Below, one piece after another: positions 24,101 through 47,162 of a DNA stretch of 64,000 bases. The notes under the pieces are model-generated. The model was not told the origin of the DNA, did not search any database, and saw nothing but the letters and a program-made list of their open reading frames with translations. The stretch comes from Piscicola geometra. Lineage: Eukaryota; Annelida; Clitellata; Hirudinida; Piscicolidae. A program made the translations under genes and the position numbers. Every line of letters begins with the position of its first letter. Position 1 is the stretch's first letter. The stretch spans positions 7,556,126 to 7,620,125 of the forward strand of contig OX030958.1 in assembly GCA_943735955.1 (NCBI GenBank), read 5' to 3'.

Positions 24101-27100
24101 AACCATCAAATAAAAAATTGAAATCTAAATAAAATCACAATAAAATATTCATAAAAATAACATTTAAATAAATAAAACTATCTATAATGTAGCAATAAAT
24201 AAACTATAAATTAAAAGCAGAAATTGAGGGGCATAAGAGGAGATGTACTAACATCTTTGAGGCGTTGGGTGAGGTCTCTGATGGTCTCTTCGTAGCTGTC
24301 CTCCCGCTGGATGCACTGCAGTGGTGGGAGGAGAATCGGGTTTTGGGAAATGAGATTAAATCTATGCAGTGCAGTGGTGGTGGTGGGATGTGGAGGAATG
24401 GGATTAAGTGGATGGAACAGTTGTATTAAATTTAATGTGTTAAACAGTTGTTGGAATAAATCAAACAATGACGTGACAGATAATTGCATTAGCAACAATT
24501 TTATAATAGTGAATCCACTCACAAAACAGAGACTTTTACAACACTACCAACACTATAAACAAGAACTTCTCTTTACAACAACACGAACAAAAACAACAAC
24601 AACAACATCAACACAAACAACAGCACCTCTTGCTCGGCAATCTCAAGAGCCTTCATGTTGTTGCCGATCTCTTTCAATTCCTCCTCCAACACTCCAATCT
24701 TCCTGTGATGTTGTAGATGGTAACGTTGTTGGTGTTGGAATTGTAGTAGTCATGGTGGTATAAATGTTTTTGCAACATATTTCTTGGTTTATTATTTATT
24801 CCGTTATAATGCTATAAATGTCGATATTTTTGTTAATAATACATGCAGAGCAATGCGGAATATTACATTGTCGATCGTAAACTAACTTCTTCGCTCTATT
24901 AAGAGCAGGAATAACGACTACCATAAAACGTTTTAAGGAAAATATGTCAATGGCAGGAAAGAAATATAGTTTTTACCATACTGAAGAAAAAATTCGATAT
25001 TTATTTAATATTATTTATTATATAATTTCATTTATTTGTTAATATTTTATTAGGTTATTTAATGAATAATATTTTATCGACTCACTGCTCGGCGCTTTCG
25101 AGTCTGGTCTCGGACTTGTTCAAGTCAACCTCGCCGATCGCCAACTTCCTTGAAGCCTGCGCAAGAAATTAATTTTTTTAAACTATTTGAAATTAAAAAA
25201 ATGGTTTTAATAACAACTTTTTGGTTTTAAAAATACTTTTCATAAAAAAAAATTAAAAAACATTTTTTTAACTTGAAAAACTTTAATAAAGATTTGAAAA
25301 CTGCTGGTAAGGGCCATGGAAACCTCGTCAAACTTTCGAGCGGCGTCTTCCGAGATGTACTTGGCTTCCTTGAGCTGGTCTTCCAGGAAGGTGAGACGCT
25401 CGTCGTCGGCCAAACTGCGACTCTCCAACGCTTTACGAGCTCTAGGGGTGTGTAGAGAGAGGTAGGTTTGGAATGTTTTGAAAGGTTTGGATTATTATGG
25501 TAGGTTTGGAATGTTTTTAATATTACAATTGTTTTTTTTAAGTTTTATTTTTTTTTAATGTTTTGAACCATCAAGTTTTTGAAAGAAATTATAGAAAAAT
25601 AGTTTTTGGGGACTTACCGATTTCAAGAAAATAATAATTCTACTTAACAATTATAATCTCAAGGGAACCTCGCACAAACATCTCACCTCTCAGCTTCCTC
25701 AGCGATCTTGGAGGCTTCTTCAAGCTTCTCGGAAGCAGTGGACAACCTAACGGCGGTCTGTTCGTAGTCCACCTCCAACAGACTGATCCTTCTCGACAAG
25801 CCACCCACCTCACCCTCGGCCTGCAGTTTATATTTGTTAAGTTTTGTTTAATATAATTTCATGCATTTGCTATTGTTTTATAAGTATTTGCTTGAAAAAG
25901 AATTATGCGATCAGTTATTTATTTTTTCTTTGTGGGTTTTGTTCAATTATATTTCTTTTTTCGACACAATAGTGAGTTTATTCTATAATGAACCATCCTT
26001 TTCCTACCCCCCCCCCTTACGTTGGTGAGTTGTTTCTCGGTGGTTTCGAGTTTGGTGTTGGCTTCGGTAAGGTGCGTCTGCGCCTCATCCAGCTCTCCTT
26101 CGAACTGTGCGATCGTCCTCTGCAGGTTCTGGATCTCTTCCTCTTGCTGTGGAAGGAGAATAGGAATTATTGGTTTGACATTTTTGTTTTTTTCGTTTAG
26201 TTCTATTACGATCTTTTTTGATCTGATCGATTTGAATTCAATTAGAGCTATCAGAGTTTTTAATATTTATTTTAAACCAAGGTGATGGTAGGTTTTATAT
26301 TTAAGAGCTAAATTCATGTTTTTCTCAATAATTTTTTCAAAAAGTTTAATTTTATTTAAGACCATGTACGCAATTCTCAAACGTTCTGTCTTCATTAAAA
26401 AGAGTCAGCCTAGATTAAACATGATCATCATTAATTTAAGTTTTTCATTAACTTTTACATTTTGGCAAAGCCTTCCACTCAAATATTTCTTTTTCGTCAC
26501 TATATTATTCCGCCTCAAAGCCCCTTCCTCACCTTGAAACTCCCTCCCTCCTTCAACTCACCCCTCCTTCAACTCACCCCTCCTTCAACTCCTTCCCTCC
26601 TTCAACTCACCCCTCCTTCAACTCACCCCTCCCTCAACTCACTCCTCCCTCAACTCCCTCCCTCCTCCAACTTCCTCTCTCCTTCAACTCACCCCTCCTC
26701 CAACTCTCTCCCTCCTCCAACTCCCTCCCTCCTTCAAGTCACCCCTCCTTCAACTCTCTCCCTCCTCCAACTCCCTCCCTCCTTCAACTCACCCCTCCTC
26801 CAACTCCTTCCATCCTCCAACTCCCTCCCTCCTCCAACTCCCTCCCTCTTCCAACTCCCTCCCTCTTCCAACTCCCTCCCTCTTCCAACTCCCTTCCTCC
26901 TCCAACTCCCTCCCTCCTTCAACTCCCTCCCTCCTTCATCTCCCTCCCTCCCTCAACTCCCTCCTTCCTTCAACTCTCCCCTCCTTCAACTCCCTCCCTC
27001 CTTCATCTCCCTCCTTCCTTCAACTCCCTCCCTTCTTCAACTCCCCCCTCCTCCAACTCCCTCCCTCCCTCAACTCCCTCCCTCCTCCAACTCCCTCCCT

Positions 27101-27243
27101 CCTCCAACTCCCTCCCTCCTTCAACTCACCCCTTCGTTCAGGGACTTCTGCTCCGCGAGTTTCTCCTCTAGCGTCTGCGCCTTCAGCACGGAGTTTTCCT
27201 TGTCGTGCCTCATCATCTGCATCTTCTTCTTGATCGTCTCCAT
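21172..27243 (-). CDS. TPM: Tropomyosin (9 exons, 284 aa)
   Basis: Exons on the minus strand: 27243-27130, 26146-26021, 25820-25687, 25441-25324, 25156-25086, 24702-24627, 24315-24253, 21806-21737, 21254-21172. Their coding lengths 114/126/134/118/71/76/63/70/83 equal the classic animal tropomyosin exon sizes, and the sum is 284 codons plus stop, the canonical length. The protein is one long coiled coil with heptads throughout, starting METIKKKMQ and ending [10 protein letters not shown]; landmarks include [20 protein letters not shown] and [19 protein letters not shown]. It binds along actin filaments and gates myosin access, in muscle with troponin. Two in-frame ATGs lie upstream (27258 and 27261); I chose 27243 because it gives the canonical 38-codon exon 1. 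Only one copy of each exon was found, so no mutually exclusive exon pairs are evident. Confidence 0.97.
21255..21375 (+). repeat. GTTGT/TTTTGTGTTG low-complexity tract next to tropomyosin exon 9 acceptor
   Basis: Imperfect GTTGTTTTGTGTTGTAGTT-type repeats lie directly upstream, in transcript sense, of the last exon. The pre-mRNA strand is ACA/ACACA-rich and leads into the CCAACAG acceptor. Confidence 0.7.
21641..21736 (-). repeat. 8-bp GTTCCCAT array starting at the donor of tropomyosin exon 8
   Basis: On the transcribed strand the donor GTAT is followed at once by about eleven GTTCCCAT units with few changes, so the donor region itself looks like the founder unit. Confidence 0.9.
21807..24252. 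other. Tropomyosin intron 7, nothing recognised
   Basis: 2.4 kb of AT-rich DNA. I looked for an alternative tropomyosin exon here and did not find one; the Lys/Glu-rich open frame around 22180-22375 (minus) lacks usable splice borders and heptads. Confidence 0.6.
26541..27128 (-). repeat. Polypurine/polypyrimidine array filling the start of tropomyosin intron 1
   Basis: Diverged units of about 16-17 bp resembling GAGTTGGAGGAGGGAG on the transcribed strand start two bases into the donor GTGAGTTGAAGG and run for almost 590 bp. The pre-mRNA is GA-rich over the whole stretch. Confidence 0.93.
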
Positions 27244-29751
27244 GGTTCCTGCGGCCATCATCTTGGATCGGGAGGGTGAGTATTCGAAATAAGCGGATGA
27301 AAACTATTCGGTGCTTTTGAGGACTGAAGAGGCGTGAGAGCGGAGATGGTGGCGGCCTGAATCAGAATCAGAAGATCGAAACGGGACTCAAGATTGAGCG
27401 TTAAACTCTTGCAAGTTAGAGATATACCTCCGTAAAGTATAACTTGCTCTGCTGCTTGTGGAGGATTGCTGAGGAGAGATGCTGATGGGTGTGGAGAGGG
27501 GAGAGAGTGGAGAATGTAGAGTAATCGAAAAAGAGTAAATGGGAAAATGTTAAAGAATGTATAAGCAACAACTATAGGCAACATGTTAGGCATACATTAT
27601 TGAAAATGGATAGAAAATACGTATTATCGTAAAACGCTTTTTATCAATTTCATGGGATTCTTTTGGAGTTCTTTTATTGCTATTGTGAATATTGTAATGA
27701 AGCTATGCAAGAAAACTACTGTTTCATCAGTTTCTATTATGAAGAATTTCTTAACTTGCAAGTTATTTTATTTTTAAAGCCTTCATGGTATGCAGTTTCT
27801 GATAGGTTGTTCTCTCAAGGCTCAAAGGGCAAGGAGTATAAAAATTTGATTTAATTTTTTTAAACTAAAAAAAGTTGGATTTTACGACGAATGTCAAGAG
27901 ATTTTTGAGAGGACTTGATAGGTATATTGTATCTGAGATACGCACTGAAAGGTAATATGGTTATGAGCATCTTGAAAACAAGCAACTTTGGAAGAATATT
28001 AAATTTAAATTATTTTAGGGAAGAAATGCACAAAAAATTGTTTCTTTTGAAATAATTCGGAAGTTTTTGTTAAAAATGAAAACGCCAAGGAAGCTGATAA
28101 ATCATTGGGCAGTCAGTCACAAAGCTTAAAGCCTTCGAGCTTTAATCATCTACTTTGCTACTTCCAGAATGCAAAACGCATACATTAGTTTTAAATTTAA
28201 ATATTTCAAGTTTAAATGAAATACATTTTTGATAAATTATACATTGGAAATCAATGACTAATTGAAAATAAGAGAAAAAATTTAAATTTAAATTAACAAC
28301 TTGAGGCGAAAAAAACAATTGTTTTTGGAAATACCAATCACATACACCCACATAAGTAACATTCAAGCAAAAAACACAAGCAAACACATATATAAACAAC
28401 TTTAAAAAAACTCATACATAAACAAACTTTAAAATTAAATAAATCATCAAAACACACAAACAAATAATTGATCAAAAACACATAAACACACACAAAATCC
28501 TCATTTCCTGCTTCTCCGACTCGACCAAGCTTCAGGAACTACCTCACATTGACTCCCCACACCTCCATGCAAGAATTCCATTCGTTAAGTAAGCTACGCA
28601 TCCCAAAATAGAATCCCCATATGTACGTGTGCATGTGTGCTTATTTGTATTGATGAATGTAGGCTTGTTGTTGTATATAAATTGTATGTATAATTCAATC
28701 TATTTACGCTATAGTCCACATTTTTATCGAATAAAAATATTTAGTTAGGTTCACAAATGAACATTTATTTATACCTTTTATTTTCTGAATTGGTATTTAT
28801 GACTCAAAAACACAATTCACACGAGAAAACCTTTTCCCTAATTCATACCACTGTAGATACCGGCTGAGATAACATTCGGATGTTTCTACCAAAATACAAA
28901 CAGTTCGATTTCAGATCCTTAATCAATTCAGATTATCTGATGAGAGGATTTTCCTAGTTTTTAGGTTTCTGCCTTCAAGCCATTCCTCCCACTCCCACCC
29001 ACGTCCAGCAACTTTTTATCCACACTTGCCCCGTATTTTCATTAAACCACACCGAGATCTCAACCACGCCCAAATTATTCAGATAATGTACTAATTATAA
29101 ATTAATTGTATTATTTAAAATAGGTTTTTCAGGAAACGCTGAAGACGCAATTCCTTATATTTTGAAAACAAAGAATAATGGCATCAAAAAACAAATTATT
29201 AAATAATTATAATTTAAATACATAATATTGAAAATATCATTAATCATTACTATTACTCTCCAACTGTTCTATATACAGTGCATATCATACACGTTTAAAT
29301 GTTAAGTAATTAAAGAAGAGACTTGAAAAGTTAGAAATATAAAACACGTGCCTAAACAATACGAAAATCTAGTTTTTATTTCATATAAATAATAAGATTG
29401 ATTTAAAAAATGCTTTTATGTAAAATAATTCTATTAAGAAATTATATATAAAATAAATGTATAAAAAACTATTTTTTGCTATAAATTATTGATTAGAACA
29501 GTTAGATAATAAAAACTCGAAGAAATAGGTTTAATATAAATTAATTAATTGGAATTCCCACAAATACTTTACCTTCATCCTTTCTTAATAATGAAGTCCT
29601 TCAAATTGTATTCCTATCACTATTTCATTTATCATCATCATCATCAACATCATCATCACCACCATCATCATCTTTATCATCACCATCATCATCGACATCA
29701 TCATCATCACCCTCACCATCATGGTCATCATCATCATCATCGTCATTATCA
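27244..29751. other. Intergenic: tropomyosin promoter region and U2SURP 3' flank
   Basis: No gene recognised over 2.5 kb. The tropomyosin 5' UTR and promoter must lie just above 27262, and no TATA box is obvious. GC-richer unassigned islands sit at about 28500-28640 and 28970-29080 and could be regulatory. AT-rich elsewhere, with a CA/A-rich tract near 28320-28500. TTTATT at 29375-29380 and TTTAAT at about 29529-29534 are possible U2SURP poly(A) signals (minus strand). Confidence 0.55.

Positions 29752-29755
<4 letters not shown>
29633..29755 (+). repeat. ATC trinucleotide microsatellite overlapping the U2SURP stop region
   Basis: CATCATCACC-type triplets run through the 3' UTR and touch the stop codon of U2SURP (TGA at 29754-29752), which is part of the transcript-sense GATGATG repeat. 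Confidence 0.85.
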
Positions 29756-41796
<12,041 letters not shown>

Positions 41797-41814
41797 ATTT
41801 TAAAAACTTCAAAC

Positions 41815-41816
41815 CT
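41815..41816 (-). promoter_or_regulatory. Putative 3' splice acceptor 18 nt upstream of the U2SURP start codon
   Basis: On the minus strand a T-rich stretch leads to GTGTACAG, 18 bases before the ATG at 41796. It could be a 5' UTR intron acceptor or a spliced-leader acceptor; this is inference. Confidence 0.35.
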
Positions 41817-42304
41817 GTACACACTATCATACAAATAAAATAAAAGCAATTCTAGCGGTATAACTAAAAAGCCTCAAATTATGAAATTTTTAAAAGCATT
41901 TTACAATAATTTAAATGATGAAATGTCAATATTAAATTTGAAATAATTAATTATTTAATTATTCAATATTTTTCTTTTCTTGCTTACTCCAAAAATAATA
42001 GATTCGATTTAAAGTTGTTTTGTCGAATGGATTCAATTTGATTTGAGTTTTTTTTTATATATTATTTTTTTGAGTTATTATTTTCAATATAGTTTTCCAA
42101 AATACATGTTTCAGTTGATCAAATCAATTTGATTTAAATTATAAATAATCATTTTCCGATTTGACTTGATTTACTTTTTGATATATTAGTTTAGAGAATT
42201 TACCATCTTATTTCTTTCACCTACACAATATTTCTTTGTATCAAATTAAAATTATTTAACTTTTTGAGTCAGCGTTCACTTGTGTACAGCATGTAGCTCT
42301 TTTT

Positions 42305-42436
42305 GACTATACACATAAATATATGTGACTATACACATAGATATACGTGACTATACACATAGATATATATGACTATACACATAAATAAATGTGACTTTAC
42401 ACAAAGATATATATGACTATATATATAAAATATATG
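42305..42436 (+). repeat. 22-bp x ~5.5 subterminal tandem repeat of the hAT element
   Basis: Units begin GACTATACACATA and vary in the last bases. They sit about 0.45 kb from the left end and 200 bp before the transposase ORF, where hAT elements often have short subterminal repeats bound by transposase. Confidence 0.8.
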
Positions 42437-42635
42437 TATGAACCAATGAATGCATATATTCTTTAAAAAAATAACATTTATGCATATATATTTCCCGATC
42501 ATTCGTACTCAAACTTTAATATAATATTACTCAAATTTGCGTATGAAATTTCATCGGTAGCTTTAAAAGAATTGTTTTAAAATGAATAATTTAGAGATTA
42601 TTTAAATCTGATTTGAATCTCTCATATTACGTCAA

Positions 42636-45128
42636 ATGGATTTGATTCAAGCTGATTTGGTTCACTCTGTTATGAGCGCTTTGACTGATTCTGATTCGGT
42701 TTTGGCTACAAAGTCAAGTAGAAAAAATCCAAATGACATTTTAATAAAAACAGTTATCAAAGAAGAGAATGGAACTTTTTATTTAAAAGACGATGTTGAT
42801 TACATCTCGGCAACCGAAACTTCTGCTTCAGAAGAAAAGAATTCGTCAAAAAATACAAACTATATGAGTAGAAAAAGGAATAACACAGGTCTTCGTGCCA
42901 CTGAACACCCTATCAGAAAGGAGTTCCAGTGGAGTAATAAAGTCGGAATAAAAATAGGTATTTGCAAAGTAGATAAATGCAAATTTAAGGTTAAATGCAC
43001 AAAAGGTATATTCAATGGAAATTTACTGAGGCATTTCAAAAAGACTCATCCGACTGACTACCTCAAAGTTATGGAGATACATGACATGAAGATTAAGTCT
43101 AATGATCAGCCTTCAATCAAGGACTTCACGCCTGCTTCTTCAAAAGCAAGCATCCTGAGCGATTTGAAAGTCAGGAACTTGAAGAAGTCCATGGCAACAG
43201 CATGCATCCGGCACTTGATCTCTTTTTCCGTCTTTGCCTGCCACCAAGACATCCTCAAATCTATCGGATTCCAAACTAAAGCATCTTGGTTTCATGAAAA
43301 AAACATCCGTAAAGAATCTATGAAATTGGTTGCACAACAAAACAACCTTGCCCAAAACAGGCGTAAACATTTTCGATTCTTCGCCAGGTCAGTCGATTCC
43401 TGGTCAACGCCAAAAACTCAAGATAAGTATCTAGCAATCCACGAAGTAGGCATCACCAACAATTGGAGCCTCAAACGTGTTTGCGCGTCAGTTAACCACA
43501 CGAGCAATAATGATTCAGACGAAAAGTTCAGCTGCTGGTTGAATGAAGATGCTACAACTTCTCCATGCCATCAGGCGTACATAAATTATGTAGCGGATGA
43601 TGGTGATGAAATGTGGAGGAGTGTGAAGGCTGCGAGAAGTGTGAATGGAAGCGGTTTCAACATTCGTGTGATTCCATGTGTGGCTTCTTCTCTGCAGCAG
43701 GTGGTTGTGGACTCAAACAGTGGCAAAGTTGTCGAAACGATATTCGACGTGAAGGCTCTGAATGAAAGTCTGCAGGAAGATGAAAAAGATAAACTTGAGG
43801 GTTGGGAGTGTAGAGAGTGTTTGGAATTGATGTTGGAGTTTTTGAAGTACGATTATGACGATGACGATGATGCAGTTGATGATGATGATAATAATGATGA
43901 TGATGATTTAGCAAGTGCATATATGTTTTGTGAAGCCCACAAAAGCCTTGAGTTTGAGAAAGGCTATGAAAATCACTCGAGCGTTAATGCAGAAGGAGTT
44001 CTTAGGAAGGGAAAGATACTGCTCGCAACACTGGGCAAGTCTGCTATTCTTAATAAACGGTTGCGTGCATTATTGAAAGAGAAGAATGGAGCAAGTGATG
44101 ACAGTGAGCTGGTGGCTAAGAGACAGACCACGCATAGATTTGCAACGTACCTTATAATTGATAACTTAATCAAAATGAAGCCAATGATTGATTTGATGAT
44201 GCAAGATTCTTCTGAATCGATAAATAAAAGGATTCTAGAAGTTAGGGCAAAGAACCTTACTCAAGAAGAATGGGAGTTTGCGGAGGATATGTCAAAGCTG
44301 TTGAAACCCTTCCAAGAAACGATGGACATTCTCGAAAATGATTCGAATGTCACATCAGGCGCCATCATTCCCACAGTTGCAGACTTGCTGGAACGAACAT
44401 TCAGCAGCCATGTTAGTTCCGATGCCGCCAGTGCGTACAAGGACCTCCTCTTGCAGAATATACGTCGAAGGCACCAATTTCTGTTTCTGAGTCCTCAAAA
44501 GTACTTCGATACGTTCAACAGCGACCAAAAGCACGTCTACAAGACCTGGTGGGCAGCTTGCTTGCTGGACCCGGTCTTCAAGGGCCTGCCGTGGACCTGC
44601 ACCGACACCAACTTCATCAAAGCAGTCCAACCAACTTACACGAGTTTTCTCGTCATGCAGACTGAGTTGTGGGACTTGCTACAAAATGACCTTTTAGTCT
44701 TTTACCCAGAACGAGTCAAGGCGATGGAGAATGTGGTGGTGCAGGTGCCGACTCAAGCGTCGTTGAACCAAGAAAGCGCCTATGTTTCGCTGCATAAACG
44801 CATGCGGTTGAGAGTGAGCACTGGAGGAACGGGTGACTTTGGCTTGAACTTGGTGAGGAACGAAGTGGATTTGTACTTGAAGTCGTTCGAACTGGCGCCT
44901 GATGGCATGGAATGTCTGGAGTGGTGGAGGACGAACGAAGGTCTCTTCCCGATCCTGGGCAACTTTGCTGCCAGTGTCTTGTGCCTTCCAGCCACCAAGG
45001 CTGCCAGTGAGAGGTTTTTCTGCGTGGGCAAGCAGAGGACTGGCTTGCATGCCAGCGTCGTCACCAAACTTATGAAGACGTCTGTAAACTTGCAGTATTC
45101 CGGGCAGGTGGAAAAGTACTCTAGCTGA
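42636..45128 (+). CDS. hAT transposase with BED zinc finger (830 aa, intact ORF)
   Basis: One uninterrupted reading frame in the middle of the hAT element. Residues ~95-140 form a BED-type zinc finger (Cys110, Cys115 or Cys121, His133, His138; motif NGNLLRHFKKTH). The catalytic core starts at SVDSWSTPK, where Asp254 fits the first acidic residue of the hAT RNase H fold. An alpha-helical insertion domain follows, including KLLKPFQETMDIL and the AACLLDPVFKGL box (usual form LDPRFK). The C-terminal dimerisation region at ~750-823 holds LPATKAASERFFCVGKQRTG. An Asp-rich run at ~405-432 is encoded by GAT repeats. The Arg of LDPRFK and the usual histidine/tryptophan boxes are degenerate, so the protein may be a diverged family or a domesticated or dying copy. 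The start ATG is the first in frame. Confidence 0.92.
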   Translation: MDLIQADLVHSVMSALTDSDSVLATKSSRKNPNDILIKTVIKEENGTFYLKDDVDYISATETSASEEKNSSKNTNYMSRKRNNTGLRATEHPIRKEFQWSNKVGIKIGICKVDKCKFKVKCTKGIFNGNLLRHFKKTHPTDYLKVMEIHDMKIKSNDQPSIKDFTPASSKASILSDLKVRNLKKSMATACIRHLISFSVFACHQDILKSIGFQTKASWFHEKNIRKESMKLVAQQNNLAQNRRKHFRFFARSVDSWSTPKTQDKYLAIHEVGITNNWSLKRVCASVNHTSNNDSDEKFSCWLNEDATTSPCHQAYINYVADDGDEMWRSVKAARSVNGSGFNIRVIPCVASSLQQVVVDSNSGKVVETIFDVKALNESLQEDEKDKLEGWECRECLELMLEFLKYDYDDDDDAVDDDDNNDDDDLASAYMFCEAHKSLEFEKGYENHSSVNAEGVLRKGKILLATLGKSAILNKRLRALLKEKNGASDDSELVAKRQTTHRFATYLIIDNLIKMKPMIDLMMQDSSESINKRILEVRAKNLTQEEWEFAEDMSKLLKPFQETMDILENDSNVTSGAIIPTVADLLERTFSSHVSSDAASAYKDLLLQNIRRRHQFLFLSPQKYFDTFNSDQKHVYKTWWAACLLDPVFKGLPWTCTDTNFIKAVQPTYTSFLVMQTELWDLLQNDLLVFYPERVKAMENVVVQVPTQASLNQESAYVSLHKRMRLRVSTGGTGDFGLNLVRNEVDLYLKSFELAPDGMECLEWWRTNEGLFPILGNFAASVLCLPATKAASERFFCVGKQRTGLHASVVTKLMKTSVNLQYSGQVEKYSS

Positions 45129-46015
45129 TCATCGCACTTATTTTAGTTGCCTTCGTTAAGTCTAAAAATGATTTAGTTCAAATTCTTTAAACTGTTTTAT
45201 TTTGTTAATTTCGCTATATTTTCAACTTAATTCAATTTCATGTATTTTTTATATTTTAATATCAATAAAGTTCTTTTTGTGGGCGTGGGTGTGTGTGTGT
45301 ATATGTGTTTTGTAGTGATTTGATCAGAATTAAATTCAATTTTAAAATTTTATTGGATTTGCTGAGATTTATAACTTATATCTTGGAAAATGATTTAATT
45401 AATTGGAATAAGGGTTCAAAAATCTTTGTTAACGTAACTTTAAAAAACTCATTAATTCACATATAATGAGGTTATTCAAACAAACAACATCATTATCTGT
45501 ATGGTGGTCTTAATAAACAAAGAATGACATTTGATAAGAAGATTCTTCAATAAGATTGTAATTGAGCGATCTATTCTTGAAGTTTAAAAAATGATTTAAC
45601 AAATTTGTTATACTATTTTTTTTAAAGATTTGATTTGGCGTGAAAAATGAGCCACATTTTTTAAAGATTTAGATTTATACATTCCCAAACAATATTTAAT
45701 TATTAGATTTGATTTTTTAAAATGGGGATTTGAGCCACTCCAGCGGTATAGATTTGCCTAGCTTCAAAAAAGTAAAAAATTATTTTAAAAAATTAGATAT
45801 GCCTGTGGAGTGCTTTGGTGTACGTGTGCGAATATTTAGTCTAAAATCTACTATGTGAAATATGTTTAAAGTTTAGACTTTGCTTTTGTTCATTGAAAAC
45901 GACCTTCGAAACAAGGATTTAATATAATATTTTTGGCCTATTGTACTATGCATAATTTATGCATACTATCAATCGGACGAAACTCTTTAAATGCTCAAAT
46001 TTTAATTCGAAAAAG

Positions 46016-46375
46016 TAAGTGGTCAAGTGGTTAATAATTCGAGACTTGAGCGATTGGTAGTGTGATCGATTTTCCTAAACCCTTGTGCCCTTCAAGCTCA
46101 ACTGGGTTACAATAATGCTGGTCTTTATTGAAAGTGAGAGCGATGGAATGGTCTTTTAACTTACCAAAGTTCGAGTCACTAATTCGCTTGACAAGACATT
46201 GTGCTATGTGTGTTATATAATTTATTTTAACATATGCCTTCATTTGACAATCGTCTTCAGGCGTCTTCTTGGCAGCATCATCGTTTTTTTGGCTGGTGAG
46301 GTTAACTCTGTCGTGAATATCCCATAAGGGTGATGAACCCAAATTGTTTTGGTCAGACAAACTTTTTGGAAAATT
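46016..46375 (+). mobile_element. Candidate tRNA-derived SINE (degenerate)
   Basis: TGGTCAAGTGGTTAATA resembles a tRNA Leu/Ser-type A box, and GTGATCGATTTTCC, about 30 bases on, resembles a weak B box. The following ~300 bases are GC-richer than their surroundings. I could not find target-site duplications, and the 109-codon minus-strand open frame across the body has no protein family features. Confidence 0.45.
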
Positions 46376-46617
46376 TTTTTAAATAGGATTCAACGACGTT
46401 TATTTTTGAACTAAGGAATCGAAGCAAAATCTTCTCGTGCTTTTGATTTATTTGCAGTGTTTTTCTTAGCAATGATATCTAGAATTCCAAATGCTTGTAT
46501 ATTTTATTCGAACAATTAGTCTTATGACACTCATAAACCACGATATCTTAATAGTTCGAGTTCGATTGAAGATCCACAGATATATCCTATAAACTAAATA
46601 AAAAACACCAATTTAAG

Positions 46618-46765
46618 TATTTCGGCCAATAAGAGATCTATTTCGGCCGAAACCGAAGTTGAGCCGAAATTACAAAATAAGTTTTGGCCAAAACCGAAAA
46701 ATTGCCGAAGCTAAGATAATTGGCAATTTCGGCACTGAAACCGAGTTTCGGTCGGTTTCTACTGA
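46618..46765. repeat. Palindromic TTTCGGCCGAAA-rich segment, probable transposon remnant
   Basis: Two perfect 12-bp palindromes (TTTCGGCCGAAA at 46641-46652, TTTTGGCCAAAA at 46682-46693) and about six further CCGAAA/TTTCGG motifs in both orientations occur within 150 bp. Such clusters are typical of subterminal regions of hAT-like non-autonomous elements; the assignment is inference. Confidence 0.5.
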
Positions 46766-47162
46766 GATTTAATGTATCTTTAATAAAACATATGATAGTT
46801 CATTCACCCTTCAATTTTTGCAGCTTTCTAAGTACGGCAAAAATTATATGTTAAAGAAAATTTTTGATTTTTTGATTGAAAAGATGTAAAAAGAATGATT
46901 ATTGTTACAAGAATTAAGTTAAAAAACATTGAGTTTGTGATGCATTTTTAATAATATATTGGAGAAATTTATTTAAATTCAAAATCCATTTTCATTTTCC
47001 AGTTAAAACATTAAGAAAATTACAAAATATAACTTGAGTTGACACAAGTGAATGATTTAAGACAATACAAAGTTCGAAGGTTATTTTATTATTAATTGTT
47101 TATATGTATTTGTGGTACTATAGTAAGTACTATAGTAAGTAATAAAGTAACTACGAGCAAAG

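Larger units (their letters stand above)
41854..45749 (+). mobile_element. hAT-superfamily DNA transposon with 8-bp target-site duplication
   Basis: Direct repeats AGCGGTAT at 41854-41861 and 45742-45749 flank a 3.88 kb element (41862-45741); 8 bp is the hAT target duplication length. Near the ends, GCCTCAAAT (41871-41879) faces ATTTGAGCC (45728-45736), an imperfect inverted repeat with one mismatch; the outermost bases are less well matched. Inside are a 22-bp subterminal tandem repeat (42305-42436), the transposase gene, and AATAAA at 45264-45269. The element lies between U2SURP (start codon 58 bp from the left duplication) and the cysteine-rich peptide gene. The exact termini are inferred. 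Confidence 0.85.

Noticed and set aside
27256..27261. Upstream ATGs as the tropomyosin start
   Set aside because: They add six or seven residues before the invariant start and break the canonical 38-codon exon 1; tropomyosin N-termini are strictly conserved.
26462..27292. 276-codon plus-strand Pro/Ser/Leu-rich open frame
   Set aside because: Antisense to tropomyosin exon 1 and made of the intron 1 array.
46031..46360. 109-codon minus-strand open frame
   Set aside because: Lies across the body of a tRNA-like SINE candidate, lacks conserved motifs and a promoter, and has no codon signal.
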